Origin: Prionace glauca
Lineage: Eukaryota; Chordata; Chondrichthyes; Carcharhiniformes; Carcharhinidae
Direction of reading: 5' to 3'
Length of the DNA stretch: 64,000 nucleotides
Assembly: GCA_037974335.1 (NCBI GenBank)
Contig: CM075761.1
Location: forward strand, 12,327,543-12,391,542
Each line of letters starts with the position of its first letter. The stretch's first letter is position 1. Made by a program: the position numbers and the translations under genes. Shown here one piece after another: positions 1 through 9,787 of the stretch. The notes under the pieces are model-generated. The model was not told where the DNA came from, did not search any database, and worked only from the letters and a program-made list of their open reading frames with translations.

Positions 1-191
1 GAGCACCTATTCCTTTGCTCCTATTATATGTCTCCCGCCCCCACCCCCCCCGGTTCTGACTGTGACGGGTGTATGTTTGTCTTTGCGAGCTTTTTTATCA
101 CCTCACATACCTATCAAAACACTTTCAGTCAGTCACGTCTTAATGTTCCCCAAAATCTTACTTCCATACTCTAATTTCCTCTTCTTAACAG

Positions 192-291
192 GGGTCGTGG
201 GCAGAGAGGTGGACTGGTGGTGTTGAGAGGGCGGCGCAGGCTCATTGGGCCGAAGGGCCTGTTTCCCGGGCTGATTTTGTTCTTTGTTCTT
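192..291 (+). repeat. 3' tail of the composite (type F) LINE-SINE family
   Basis: The segment ends in a TTTGTTCTTT tail preceded by GGGCCGAAGGGCCTGTTTCC, the same ending as the copies at 43770, 24920 and 32910. Only the last ~100 bases of the element are present, as expected for a strongly 5'-truncated retrocopy. Bases 1-190 before it show nothing recognisable. Confidence 0.6.
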
Positions 292-292
292 T

Positions 293-800
293 AATCAATA
301 ATATGACCTTCTTTGTAACATTCTAAGCTATTCTCAGTCCTCAGGTCTTTTGTTTCTTTTTTGCAGAATCTGTATACTTCCCCCTTAGATTTTTTAATGT
401 CTCTAATTTCCCTTGCAAGGAATGGTGTGATCACAAATGCGCTTTTTCTGTTCCAAGGGGGAATGAAGGATTGTTGCAGTTCAGCAATGTGTTTTTTGAA
501 TGTCAATGATATTACCGATCCACTGGCAACACTTCAGTTGCCGTTTCCAAATCTGTTACTTCCATCTCACACCTCATATCCTTTGCGCTTCATTTAGGTA
601 GATTCAGTATCCCAATATCAGAATGAACAACGTCAGTCTCCATCTTGGTAAATATTCTATCATATTACAGTCGCACATCTCCATCACATGTTACAAATCT
701 TTTCTTTCGCATTACACATTATTCAGCCTCGATAGTCTGTCCTCCATGTTATTCCTCTATATATTGGTCCCAGGGAATCTCCCTTCATCCGTCCACTGCA
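293..800. other. No recognised feature
   Basis: This AT-rich stretch has short chance open frames on both strands but no domain, splice-site pattern or repeat that I recognise. Confidence 0.4.
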
Positions 801-804
801 ACTG

Positions 805-1460
805 AATCCTTCCTATACGGTGACGAGCAGACCTGCAAAAAGTACTCCAGCTGTCGTCTCAATAGATTTCTATACAACTCCAAAACAACTCCCCTGTTTT
901 TGCAATGTATGCCTCGATTGATGAAAGCAGGCGTCCCCTGCCCATGTTTCATCTTTCTACGAACAGGCCCTCCTATCTTCAGAGATCTAAGGACACACAT
1001 GCCAAGACTACATCATTCCAAAGAACTTCCTAGTGTCATGTCATTCATTGGACACTACATTTTCGAATTACTCTGTCGAAAGCGTACCATTTCATACTTT
1101 TAGGGTTCAATTTCGGCTGCTACTTTTATGTCAATTTGACCATTCCGTTTACTGTAGTGCTCTGTCTCACAGTTCACCAATCTTTGTGTCATCTGCATAT
1201 TTACCAATCCTAACTCCACCTAACCATTTGTGACGTTTCTATAAATGATGAGTCATAGGGGAATCAGCAAATCTTACTGTGGTACGTCACTGGACACTGT
1301 TGTCCATTCACTGTAGCAGCCTTCTGTTCTCTCTCTGTCTCCAACAACTGAACCAATTTTGAATCCACTTTTCAAATTACTCTGTATCCCATGCAAATTT
1401 TTCAGGCATGTGCTCCCTGTGCAAAAGCCAAGCTGACTATCCCTGATCAAGTGTTATCTC
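805..1460 (-). mobile_element. Old, degenerate CR1-clade LINE fragment
   Basis: Read on the minus strand, the order of short matches follows the CR1 reverse transcriptase region backwards. At the left is the 'partial C-terminal' block (AGTACTCCAGCTG at 840); then comes the finger/palm region near 1190-1270 with a stretch equivalent to 'tcatctgc...tatttacc'; at the right end is the AGCCAAGCTGACTATCCCTG block near 1428. The copy is full of substitutions and gaps, so it is much older than the other CR1 copies here. Confidence 0.55.
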
Positions 1461-1593
1461 TCAAAGCAGAGGTAGGCGCTGTCCTTCAGCATTTTCTCTA
1501 ATTGTTTCCCTGCAATTGATATGAGGATTCACAGATGTAGAAGGTTTACATGTGGAGACTTTGCACATATGGAATAGATTTGTATCAAAGAAG

Positions 1594-2070
1594 CATAGAA
1601 CCCTACAGTGCAGAAAGAGGGCCTTCGGCCCATCACGTCTGCACCGAACACAATCCCACCCAGGCCCTACTCCCATTTCCCTACATATTATACCCACTAA
1701 GCCTTTTAATAGACTTCTGGATGACTATATGTGATTGGGAGTTACAAATACTTCTATGACTTGATAGGTATGGATGTGATCGGTGCAACTTGTGGACCGA
1801 GGGGCCAATTTGTGCTGTAGTGCTCTATGTTCTAATCCCTCTAACCTATGCATCCCTAGACACTACGGGGCAATTTCTTAGCATGGCCAATCAACCTAAC
1901 CCGCACATCTTTGGACTGTGGGAGGAAACCGGAGCTCCTGGGGGAAACCCACGCAGACATCAGGAGCATGTGCAAACTCCACACAGACAGTGACCCGAGC
2001 TGGGAATCGAACCTAGGACCCTGGAGCTGTGAAGCAGCAGTGCTAACCCACTGTGCTACCATGCCACCCA
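1594..2070 (-). mobile_element. tRNA-derived SINE, interrupted by a CR1 tail
   Basis: On the minus strand the element opens with a tRNA-like head (GTTAGCACTGCTGCTTCACA, then a B-box-like GGTTCGATTCC-type motif near 2005). It continues with the conserved body (gtgcaaactccacacagaca on the plus strand) and ends in the GGGCC...CTGTAGGGTTCTATG tail at 1594. A CR1 3' fragment (1701-1831) splits it. This is one of about ten copies of the family in the window. Confidence 0.85.
1701..1831 (+). mobile_element. CR1-A2 3' end inserted in a SINE
   Basis: This is the last ~130 bases of the CR1 family seen at 16243-18654, in plus orientation. It starts at the codons for the terminal 'LLDEYMG...' peptide and ends in the 'gatcggtgcaact...gtgctgtagtg' tail. 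It interrupts the minus-strand SINE; CTAA at 1697-1700 and 1832-1835 may be a short target duplication. Confidence 0.75.
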
Positions 2071-2349
2071 TTTGCACCCAGAAGTGATTCACACATGGAG
2101 GTGATTCACACGGGAAGTGCTTGCATCTTATGTTTGGAGTTCAACCCATTCAGGTACTCAGACAGGGCAGGCGTCATCCCCTGGAGGATAGGGTGATATT
2201 CTAGTGACGTAGGCGGGCAGGATCCTGGAAAGACTCTCATTCTGTTGAGTGATAAATGTGGAGTGAGTCTGCATTATGGGAGCTACGACTCCCAAACTGT
2301 GAGCCTGAGGCTGCAATTATTCAGAACCTGGTGAGGAACGAACTCTGAC
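2071..2349. other. No recognised feature between SINE and Penelope-like element
   Basis: I searched this stretch for the missing first exon of the GPR139-like gene downstream and found no start codon followed by a TM1-type frame and GT donor. No repeat family was recognised. Confidence 0.35.
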
Positions 2350-2661
2350 CAAATTTGCAATAAAAAGTCTGACAATACCAGGTTTTAGTCCAACCTATTT
2401 ATTTGATAATATACTCTCAAGCTTTCGAGGGGACTGCCTCTTCGTCAGGTGAATGGAGACTTCTGGTCTCAGACAGAGCATATAAAGCACAGACAGTTTA
2501 GAGATTACTGATTAGAATGCGAATCCTTACACCTAACCTGCTGTTCAAGTCTTAAAGTGGTTGATAATGTGAGTGGAAGGAGCACTGATCACAGTTTAAA
2601 GAGATGTGTATTGTCTCCAGACAGTGCAGTAAGTGAGGTTTTGCAAACCCAGGCAAGTCAC

Positions 2662-2976
2662 TAGGACTAGGGGGCACAGCCTCAAGATAAAAAGGGGGCG
2701 GTTTGGAACGGAGTTGAGGAGGAACTTCTTCACTCAAAGGGTGGTGAATCTCTGCAATTCTCTGCCCGTTGAAGTGGTGGAGGCTGCCTCGCTCAATATT
2801 TTTAAGATGCGGGTTGATGGGTTTTTGATAAGAGAAGGGATTAAGGGTTATGGGGAGAGGGCGGGAATGTGGAACTTAGCAGCGACAGATCAGCCATGAT
2901 CTTATTGAATGGCGGGGCAGGCTCGAAGGGCTAGATGGCCTACTCCTGCTCCTATTTCTTATGTTCTTATGTTCTT
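2662..2976 (+). mobile_element. CR1-B LINE 3' fragment nested in the Penelope-like element
   Basis: It encodes the terminal peptide of the CR1 ORF ('...VVNLCNSLPVEVVEAASLNIF') followed by the B-type tail ending in CTTATGTTCTTATGTTCTT. AAGTCAC occurs immediately left (2655-2661) and right (2977-2983) and appears only once in the equivalent site of the right arm (3362-3368, complement), which supports a 7-bp target duplication. Confidence 0.8.
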
Positions 2977-3032
2977 AAGTCACGGGGGTTACAGATAGTG
3001 CGACATGAACCCAAGATCCCTATTGAGACCAT

Positions 3033-3353
3033 CCTCATGTCAACATTGTCTACCTGATACGTTGCAAGAAAGGATGTCCCGAAGCATGGTACATTGGGGA
3101 GACCATGCAGACGCTACGACAACGGATGAATGAACATCGCTCGACAGTCACCAGGCAAGACTGTTCCCTTCCTGTTGGCGAACACTTCAGTGGTCACGGA
3201 CATTCTGCCTCTGACCTTCGGGTAAGCATTCTCCAAGGCGGCCTTCACGACACACGACAGCGCAGAGTCGCTGAACAGAGACTGATAGCCAAGTTCCGCA
3301 CACATGAGGACGGTCTCAACAGGGATCTTGGGTTCATGTTGCACTATCTGTAA
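3033..3353 (+). CDS. GIY-YIG endonuclease C-terminal fragment of a Penelope-like element
   Basis: The frame reads NIVYLIRC, then AWYIGET about 15 residues later, then LRQRMNEHR, PVGEHF and a final GLNRDLGF before the stop at 3351. These match the GIY-YIG nuclease fold (the 'IVY...YIG' pair, the Arg in the RQRMNEH helix) as found at the C-terminus of Penelope-like polyproteins, where the enzyme is thought to nick target DNA for reverse transcription. There is no credible start codon: the ATG at 3105 lies inside the domain, so this is the tail of a longer ancestral protein. It belongs to the element, not to a host gene. Confidence 0.75.
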   Translation, partial: PHVNIVYLIRCKKGCPEAWYIGETMQTLRQRMNEHRSTVTRQDCSLPVGEHFSGHGHSASDLRVSILQGGLHDTRQRRVAEQRLIAKFRTHEDGLNRDLGFMLHYL

Positions 3354-3895
3354 CCCCCGTGACTTGCCTGGGCTTGCAAAACCTCACTTACTGTACTGTC
3401 TGGAGACAATACACATCTCTTTAACCTGTGATCAGTGCTCCTTCCACTCACATTATCAGCCACTTCAGGTCTTGAACAGCAGGTTAGGTGTCAGGATTCG
3501 CATTCTAATCAGTAATCTGTAAACTGTCTGTGCTTTATATGCTCTGTCTGAGGCCAGAACTCTCCATTCACCTGACGAAGAGGCAGTCCCCTCGAAAGCT
3601 TGTGAGTCTATTATCAAATAAATAGGTTGGACTAAAACCTGGTGTTGTCAGACTTTTTACTGTGTTTACGCCAGTCCAACGCTGGCATACCCACATCAAA
3701 TTTGCAATGCCAGTGTGGTACAATACTGGGAGGGTTTGAAAACAGACATGCTCATTGACCCCCCAACCTCAGATGCAACTACCTAACTCCCATAGACGAC
3801 CCCCCAACCCCACCCTGGCACCTCAATGCCCAATTGATCTGACCCTCAACCCACCAGCAACATCCCAGACAATAATTATGATTGTTCCGCCAATG

Positions 3896-3926
3896 CCTTG
3901 TGATTTTTTTCTTTACTTTTTTACAG
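3896..3926 (+). promoter_or_regulatory. Splice acceptor of the GPR139-like exon
   Basis: A T-rich tract ending in TTTTTTACAG directly precedes the conserved NLLAI codons. In GPR139-type genes an intron at this point of TM1 is usual, and the phase-1 break restores a Val codon if the upstream exon ends in G. Confidence 0.75.
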
Positions 3927-4846
3927 TTAATTTGCTGGCGATTGCGATCTTAATGCGGGGAAAATGTGGCCTCTCCACCTGCACCACTCGCTACCTGGTA
4001 GCCATGGCAGTGTCGGATCTATTGGTCATCATCACTGAGGCTCTACTGTTTAGAGCCATTTATTATTATTTTGGATACACTTTCCTGGATATCACCCCTG
4101 TGTGTAGTGTACTCTTTGTCCTGCGTACTGTCGCCAGAGACTGGTCAGTCTGGTTCACCGTCACTTTCTCCTTTGACCGATTTGTGGCCATCTGTAGCCA
4201 GAAGCTGAAAACTACATATTGTACTGGGAAAATTGCGGCTGTCGTTTTGGGAGTGACTGGCACCCTGCTTTGTTTAAAGAATGTTCCCCTCTACTTTATA
4301 AAGGAACCTGGAAAGATAGTCGACAGTATACCTTGGGACTGTAATGATAAACAGAGTTCTTTCAGTGACCCCGGATGGGTCGCATTTGATTGGTTTGATA
4401 CGGTTTTAACTCCTTTGCTCCCATTCTGTTTAATTATATTGATCAACTCTCTAACAGTCAGACATATTTTAGTTGCCAATCGAGTCCGAAAGGGACTGAA
4501 GACTCAAAGAAAGGAAGACAATCACATTGATCCAGAGATGGAAAGCCGAAGAAAGTCTATGATTTTACTGCTCAGCATATCTGGCACCTTCATTCTCCTG
4601 TGGTCATTGCATGTTGCACAATTCTTATATTACGTAATTAAAGGCATAAACCCAAACAATTTCACTGTGAGTCATTATATATTTCGACAAATTGGATATA
4701 TGCTGCAGAATTTAAGCTGCTGCACAAACACATTGATTTACACAGTGACTCAGTCTAAGTTCAGGGAGAAGATAAAGATCGCAGTGAAATATCCATTCAC
4801 AGCCATTCGTCCTCTATGGATCAGGAGGTTGACTGACCAAAAGTAG
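3927..4846 (+). CDS. GPR139-like G-protein coupled receptor, main exon
   Basis: This 306-codon exon encodes a rhodopsin-class receptor from the middle of TM1 (VNLLAIAILMRGKCGLS) to a TAG stop at 4844-4846. Family marks are visible: TRYLVAMAVSDLLVI in TM2, a conserved Cys before TM3 (ITPVCSVLF) paired with one in the second outer loop (WDCND), FDRFVAIC replacing DRY at the end of TM3, a long basic third inner loop (VRKGLKTQRK...ESRRKS), and NTLIYTVTQSKFREK in place of NPxxY plus helix 8. These match the GPR139/GPR142 group, which is expanded in fish and sharks; human GPR139 senses aromatic amino acids, but the ligand here cannot be inferred. A polypyrimidine tract and CAG at 3911-3926 form an acceptor with a phase-1 start, so the apparent ATG at 3755 is intronic. 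The first exon (N-terminus and start of TM1) was not found in the window. The frame is uninterrupted. Confidence 0.88.
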
Positions 4847-5264
4847 CTTCTGCCAATCAGGTGAATGCAATCTTAGTCTCAGAACTCATATAGCTCATTA
4901 TATATTCATCCAGATGACCAAATGACTCTTCAGCCAATCCTTGCAATTGTCATTGACTGACAGCCACATCAACAACTCAGGAAACACTCTGCAATGACAG
5001 AAACAGAACACAGGCCAATCCGGAAGAAGTCAGCTGTTGTTAACATTTTCCCAGCCAATCAGATCATTCCATTCTCAGATGAATGGCAGCGAAATCAAAT
5101 GAGGGAGAGGAAAATTAATCAGCCACCCTGAAGTTCTATCTCTCTCCGTGATTAAGCTGTAAAAATTCAATGCACTGAGCCAGCTACTTCAGCCAATAAA
5201 CGCTGACTGTCCAGTTGCTGTCAAAGGCCATGGCCAATTATGTATCTAAATGTAATTCCACCTT
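4847..5264 (+). other. Probable 3' untranslated region of the GPR139-like gene
   Basis: Single-copy sequence follows the stop codon. No canonical AATAAA signal near a plausible end was identified; AATAAA at 5196 (CCAATAAACG) is the best candidate. Nothing else is recognised. Confidence 0.35.
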
Positions 5265-5573
5265 CGAGAGAAGTAAACCATCAATCAAAGTACCTGAAAG
5301 AGGGAAGGGGGCGATGGATAAAGAGACAAAGAGAAGCAGAGAGGTGCAGAGAGGCAGAGACAGAGGGACAAAATTGCGAGACAAAAAAGCGAAGCAGGCA
5401 GAGAGAGAGAGGGGAAAACAAGGATACTCACTAATGGAGAGACAGCCAGAGAGTCAGGCAAAGAGGGAAACAGAGAGTGAAAGAGACATAGAGGACAGAA
5501 GACATACAGACAGGGAGAGATAGATACAGGGAGAGAAAGAGACACGGGAACACAGGCAGAGAAAGACGCAGAG

Positions 5574-5812
5574 AACATAAGAACATAAGAAATAGGAGCA
5601 GGAGTAGGCCATCTAGCCCCTCAAGCCTGTCCCACCATTCAATAAGATCATGGCTGATCTGTCGTGGCTCAGTTCCACTTTCCCACCCTCTCCCCATAAC
5701 CCTTAATCCCCTTGCCTATCAAAAACCTATCAACCCGCGTCTTAAATATATTTAGCGAGGCAACCTCCACCACTTCAGCGGGCAGAGAATTCCAGAGATT
5801 CACCAGCCTTTG
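5574..5812 (-). mobile_element. CR1-B LINE 3' fragment
   Basis: In minus orientation, the tail (AACATAAGAACATAAGAAAT on the plus strand) is followed by the 'gcccctcaagcctg' block and the complement of the codons for RLVNLWNSLPAEVVEVASLNIF. About 240 bases are present, cut off within the ORF's last domain. Confidence 0.85.
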
Positions 5813-6045
5813 AGAGACAGAGAAAGGTACAGAGAGAGAGATACAGAGAGAGAAACTGTGAGTGAAAGAGAAAATGAGAGGAATAAAGAGTGAGAGAGAC
5901 AGACAGAAGGAGAGAGAAAAAGAGACAGAGAGAGAGAGAAAGACACAGAGAGAGTCAGAGGAAGACTGTGAGGAATAGAATGACCAGGACAGAGAGAGAG
6001 AAATGCGCATTGACAGAGAGAGAGGCAGAGAGAAGTAAAATTAAT

Positions 6046-6330
6046 GTAACATCTATTTATTCGTACAAGTGGGGCTTACATTAATACTGCAATGAATTTA
6101 CTATGAAATTCACTTAGTTACCGCACAACGGCACCTGTTCAGGGTAATGCGCCTAACCAGCTCACCTTTCAGACTGTGGGAGGCAGCCAGTGTTACGGGA
6201 GGAAACCTATACAGACACGGGGAGGACATGCAAGCTCCACACAGACAGTCGTCCAAGCTGAGAATCGAAAATGGATCTGTGGTTCTCTGAGGCAGTAGTG
6301 CCATGCACTGTTCTACAGGGCTGCCCCTGG
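6046..6330 (-). mobile_element. tRNA-derived SINE with a different 3' end, degenerate
   Basis: The minus strand holds a degraded tRNA-like head near 6300 and the central body (ggaggacatgcaagctccac on plus). Its 3' part is 'agtaaattcattgcagtatt...gtaagcc', complementary to 6064-6110. This tail, unlike the GGGCCGAAGGGCC tail of the other SINEs here, is the form that ends in TTACTGTGAAAT...GTAAGCCTAC, so a second SINE subfamily is present. Confidence 0.65.
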
Positions 6331-6689
6331 AATAGAGACAGATATAGACGGAGGGACAGACAGAGACAAAGAGAGGGGCGATGGATCGGGAGAGAGAGTA
6401 ATACACAGAAAGTGAGACAGAAATAAAAATGCCATTTGTAAATATTACCTACAGCTGTTCTCTTCAGTAAATTTTGAAATAGAATCTGTGGATATCGAGG
6501 CTTTATCCAGTGTGTCCTTTATGAGCAGTGTGAATGTCTTCTGAGCACACAAGAAGAAAAACAAATACTTTGCTACTCTTTACAGGCCTATATAATGGTA
6601 GGTTCGAATTCAAATTTTCAAAATTCACAGAGTCAATGCACAATCAAACCTCACACAACCGATAGTGTATTCCATAACCAGTAAAAAGA

Positions 6690-7335
6690 ATGCCCAATTT
6701 GCAGCGCAATTCGCGACTCCTCAGATACTGAAGCAAACTTTTTTTCACTGTAAAATGTTCAGGTTTGACCTGATAAGTAACATATGTGCCGTACTATGAA
6801 TGCATCAGACAGATGTCAATTTTATCTGCCCAGTAATCGGCAATGATCAGTATCAAAAACAGGCAAATTAACCACCGCACCTTGATAATGTATGATGTGA
6901 CCACCACTGAATCGCCAACTGTCAACATTCTTGAGGGGAACATTGACCACACTTTCAACTGGACTGTCCACATTAACACATTGGCAGCAGATCCAGAAAC
7001 ATCCAAAAACTCTGTCACAGCAATGTGCACTTGGGACGTCAACTTACAAACCCACAACAACTTCCATCTCGAAGGATGAGGACGGCAGATACAGAAGAAC
7101 ACCGCCACCTATAAGTTTCCCTCCAAGCCACTCATTATTCTGATTTGGAAATGTATCACTGTTACTTCACACTTGCTGGGTCAAACTCCTGGAATTCCTT
7201 CCGTAATTGCATTGGGTGTCAACTCACAGCGTGGGGACAGCAGCAGTTCAAAAAGACGGCTCACCTCGCCTTCTCTAGGGCAACTTGAGATGGGCAATAA
7301 ATGCTCGCCAGGCAGCAACAGCCATGTTCAGGAAT
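6690..7335 (+). mobile_element. Rex1-like LINE 3' fragment
   Basis: Segments in order match an abundant shark LINE: TTCGCGACTCCTCAGATACT near 6707, 'ctgaatcgccaactgtcaacattct' near 6910, the 'aggatgaggacggcagatac...aagtttccctccaagccactc' block near 7070-7130, and the end GATGGGCAATAAATGCTCGCC near 7290. The copy has internal deletions and substitutions. Assignment to Rex1 rests on memory of the family and is less certain than the presence of the repeat, which recurs at 62330-63380. Confidence 0.6.
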
Positions 7336-7734
7336 GAATCAAACAGATGTCAATTTAATCTGCCCAGGTTAAAATTATTGTACCCACTACGCCTATTGTT
7401 GTAACAGTGGTCCACTGTTTTTTGAAGGGGTAACCCCCTTTTATTGCATTCAGCCTGCTTGTCATTGTGGACTTCTTATTTCGCTAGCCTGGTGTTACAA
7501 TTTCAGTTCCATGCAAATCTTCTGGGATAATCTTTCAAAATCATGATTTATTTTAAAACAAATGTGGTTCTTTGTCTTTATTCAACTGCATTATTGATCT
7601 CCAAAATAGGGTGACTTTTTTTCAAAGATTATTTCTTATAATTGAAGGTTTATTTGCTTATTTATTTAATTTTCCTTTTGTTATCAAAACCTATGCGAAT
7701 GATCCTGCTCGAATTACCTGATTAAAAAATGACT
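7336..7734. other. No recognised feature
   Basis: AT-rich sequence with no coding pattern and no repeat recognised. Confidence 0.35.
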
Positions 7735-8790
7735 GCTCTAATTCAGTCTACATCCTTCTATTCTCTCCCGATTCATCCCATCCAGGCGCCTTCCAAGCGT
7801 TGCTATTCTGCCTGCTACCTGCACCTCCTCCGAAAGTGCATCGCAAGTCCTCCCACACCCTATATAAAGCATCTCCTTAAAGTTGTCCCCTCTCACATTG
7901 AACCAGTGCCCCCAGTAAGTTACACTTCCACCCTAGGAATAATCCTATGACGATCCATCATGTCTATGAATATCATAATTTTGTAGAAATCTATCCAGTC
8001 TGCCATCAGCCCCCAACTTTCCAATGAAAACATCCCGTGTTTATTCAACCCCACTTCAAAGCCAACTCCCTCACCACGAGACAACATCCTTGTGAGCCTT
8101 CGTTGCACTCTCTCAAAGGCCTCAACGTTGTTTTGGTATTGGAGTTACCAGAACTGCACACATTACTCCAAATGTAACCTCAACAAGATTTATGTAGCTA
8201 CAACATGATTTCCCAATCTTGTGTTCAGTGCCCTAACTGATGAACGCCACATGCCTTCTTTACCGCCTTGGTCATCTGTGTTTAGAGAACGGTGGACCTG
8301 CACGCCCAGATCCCTCTGTATGTTAAGATTCCTCAGACTTTTGTCATTTACAGTAGGATTCATATTTACATTTGATCCTCCATAGTACATCACGTCACAT
8401 TTTTTCCAGAATAATCTTCATCTGCCATTTCCGTGCCCAAATCTCCATTTATTTATCTTGTTGTATCCTCTGACAATCCTCTGTACTATCAACAACTCCA
8501 CCAAACTTTGTGTCATCTGCAAACATATTAATCAGAACCCCTTTTTCCTCCAGATCATTTATATACACGACAAACAACAGAGATTTTAGTGTGGCTCTCT
8601 GCGGATCTCCTTTCGCTACAGCTTTCCATTCTTATTCATCTAGCTAGTCCACCTGGAATCCAAAATGAATTTACTTTCCGGATCAGTCAACCGTGTAGAA
8701 CCTTGTGAAGGAACTTGACAAAGTCTATACAAATTCTATCCGAAGCCCTTCACTCATCAATTGTCTTCAAAAAACTCAATTAATTTGGTG
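7735..8790 (-). mobile_element. Old CR1-clade LINE copy
   Basis: The minus strand follows the CR1 order from 3' to 5'. First is the C-terminal block near 7880-8110 ('gagagtgcaacgaaggctcacaag' complement). Then come the 'cagaactgcacacattactcc' region at 8150, the 'gatccctctgtatg' region near 8310, the FADD-equivalent region near 8505 (TGTGTCATCTGC), and the GVPQGS-equivalent near 8600. About 1 kb survives with many substitutions; it is not translatable over any distance. Confidence 0.7.
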
Positions 8791-8959
8791 AGTTAATACC
8801 TTCAGCCTGAAAAAAGTAAGATTTTGTAGCAACTGGAAGTGAACTGTTTCTATGTCAGTGGAGTCCCGAATAATGTTCCAATCGACAGCGAAAATGTGAC
8901 CTTTACATGGAAGGCCCGTCATAGACCAAGGCGTTTATCCTGGGGAATATGTGTCGTCA

Positions 8960-9095
8960 TATCCTGAAACTGAGATGATTGACTTCCAACCACCACAGCC
9001 ATGTTCCGATGTCCCACATATTATTCCAATGAGCGGAGGTCTCCCATTGCTGAATCCCATTCTCTCCTGTTTTGCAAGGGCTACATTTTGGAAAA
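8960..9095 (-). mobile_element. Possible Rex1-like LINE fragment
   Basis: 'gattgacttccaaccaccacagccatgttcc' and 'tgctgaatcccattctctcctgttttgcaagggct' keep the order and spacing of the minus strand of the Rex1-like family near its reverse transcriptase. The match is short and divergent. Confidence 0.4.
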
Positions 9096-9352
9096 TGCTG
9101 AACAGATATTAACGTTACTAACTCCTTAATTACAGGTGGATTTCAATTATATCTCAGCTGCGATGAGATATGTGGTCAGCCTCCTGTACAAACACAATGA
9201 ACATTTTTGGATAGACAGGGACTTATTATGGAGAATCAACATGGCTTTGTGCGTGGTAAGTCATGTTTGACCAATCTGTTGGAGTTTTTCGAGGAGGTCA
9301 CCAGGAAAGCGGGTGAAGAGAAGGCGGTGGATGCTGTCCACCTATCCTACAT

Positions 9353-9787
9353 ATGTTGTATCCTACCCATTCAAACTCATGACAGTACTCATTCTGCTCT
9401 GTCCCTTCTTCACAATCAGAACTAGAGGGCACAATCTCAAAATAAGGGGGGGGGGGCAGTTTAGATCAAAGTTGAACATAGAACATAGAACATAGAACAT
9501 AGAACATAGAACATAGAACATAGAACATAGAACATTAAACAAGTTGAGGAGGAACTTCACTCAAAGGGCGGTGAGTCTCTGGAAATCTCTGCCCATTGAA
9601 GTGGTGGAGGCTACCTCGCTGAACATATTTAAGTCACAGGTAGATATGTTTCTGATTGATAGGGGAATTAAGGGGAGAGAGTGGGAAAGTGGAACTGATC
9701 CACTTCAGATCAGCCATGATCTTATTGAATGGTGGGGCAGGCTCGAACGGCTAGATGGCCTACTCCTGCTTCTATTTCTTATGTTCT
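9353..9787 (+). mobile_element. CR1-B 3' end with a foreign 65-bp leader, inserted in the CR1-C copy
   Basis: From 9419 the sequence is an ordinary CR1-B end (SLWKSLPIEVVEATSLNIF, tail ...TTCTTATGTTCTTATG). The first ~65 bases (9353-9418) do not belong to CR1-B or CR1-C but resemble 11346-11393. A second insertion (9476-9540) lies within it. The host frame breaks at 'gctgtccacct' and resumes at 'atgtacctgg', so the inserted block ends near 9787-9791. Confidence 0.7.
9469..9547 (-). repeat. Tail-only CR1 insertion: tandem AACATAG units between 7-bp repeats
   Basis: About eight copies of the 7-mer AACATAG lie between AAGTTGA (9469-9475) and AAGTTGA (9541-9547). The unit is the complement of the TTCTATG tail of CR1-A/A2. 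Uninterrupted CR1-B copies read straight through this point with a single GTTGAGG. The simplest reading is a minus-strand insertion truncated within its own tail. Confidence 0.7.

Larger units (their letters stand above)
2362..3696 (+). mobile_element. Penelope-like retroelement remnant with inverted arms
   Basis: A GIY-YIG-type coding region (3033-3353) is flanked by two arms in opposite orientation: 2362-2661 plus 2984-3035 on the left, 3312-3660 on the right. Both arms share the element's end sequence, for example AAAAAGTCTGACAA at 2362 and its complement near 3650. The direct repeat CAAATTTGCAAT occurs at 2350-2361 and 3697-3708 and fits a 12-bp target-site duplication bounding the unit. 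Penelope-like elements are known for a C-terminal GIY-YIG endonuclease and for terminal repeats that can be inverted. The reverse transcriptase part is not present, so this is a 5'-truncated copy. A CR1-B 3' fragment sits in the left arm. Confidence 0.75.
5265..6428. repeat. Purine-rich (GAGA/ACAGAGA) low-complexity tract with two insertions
   Basis: Bases 5265-5573, 5813-6045 and 6331-6428 are made of irregular GAGA, CAGAGA and GACAGA units with few pyrimidines on the plus strand. A CR1-B 3' end (5574-5812) and a SINE (6046-6330) interrupt what was probably one tract. Open frames across it are an artefact of composition. Confidence 0.75.

Noticed and set aside
3755-3926. ATG at 3755 as the start of the GPCR
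   Set aside because: The 57 codons before the acceptor at 3926 are Pro/Gln-rich, lack the family's N-terminus, and end in a clear polypyrimidine tract, so they are intron.
5285-5697. Ser/Leu-rich open frames on the minus strand, also at 56451-56834
   Set aside because: They are translations of GAGA-type low-complexity DNA; composition alone explains the long frames.
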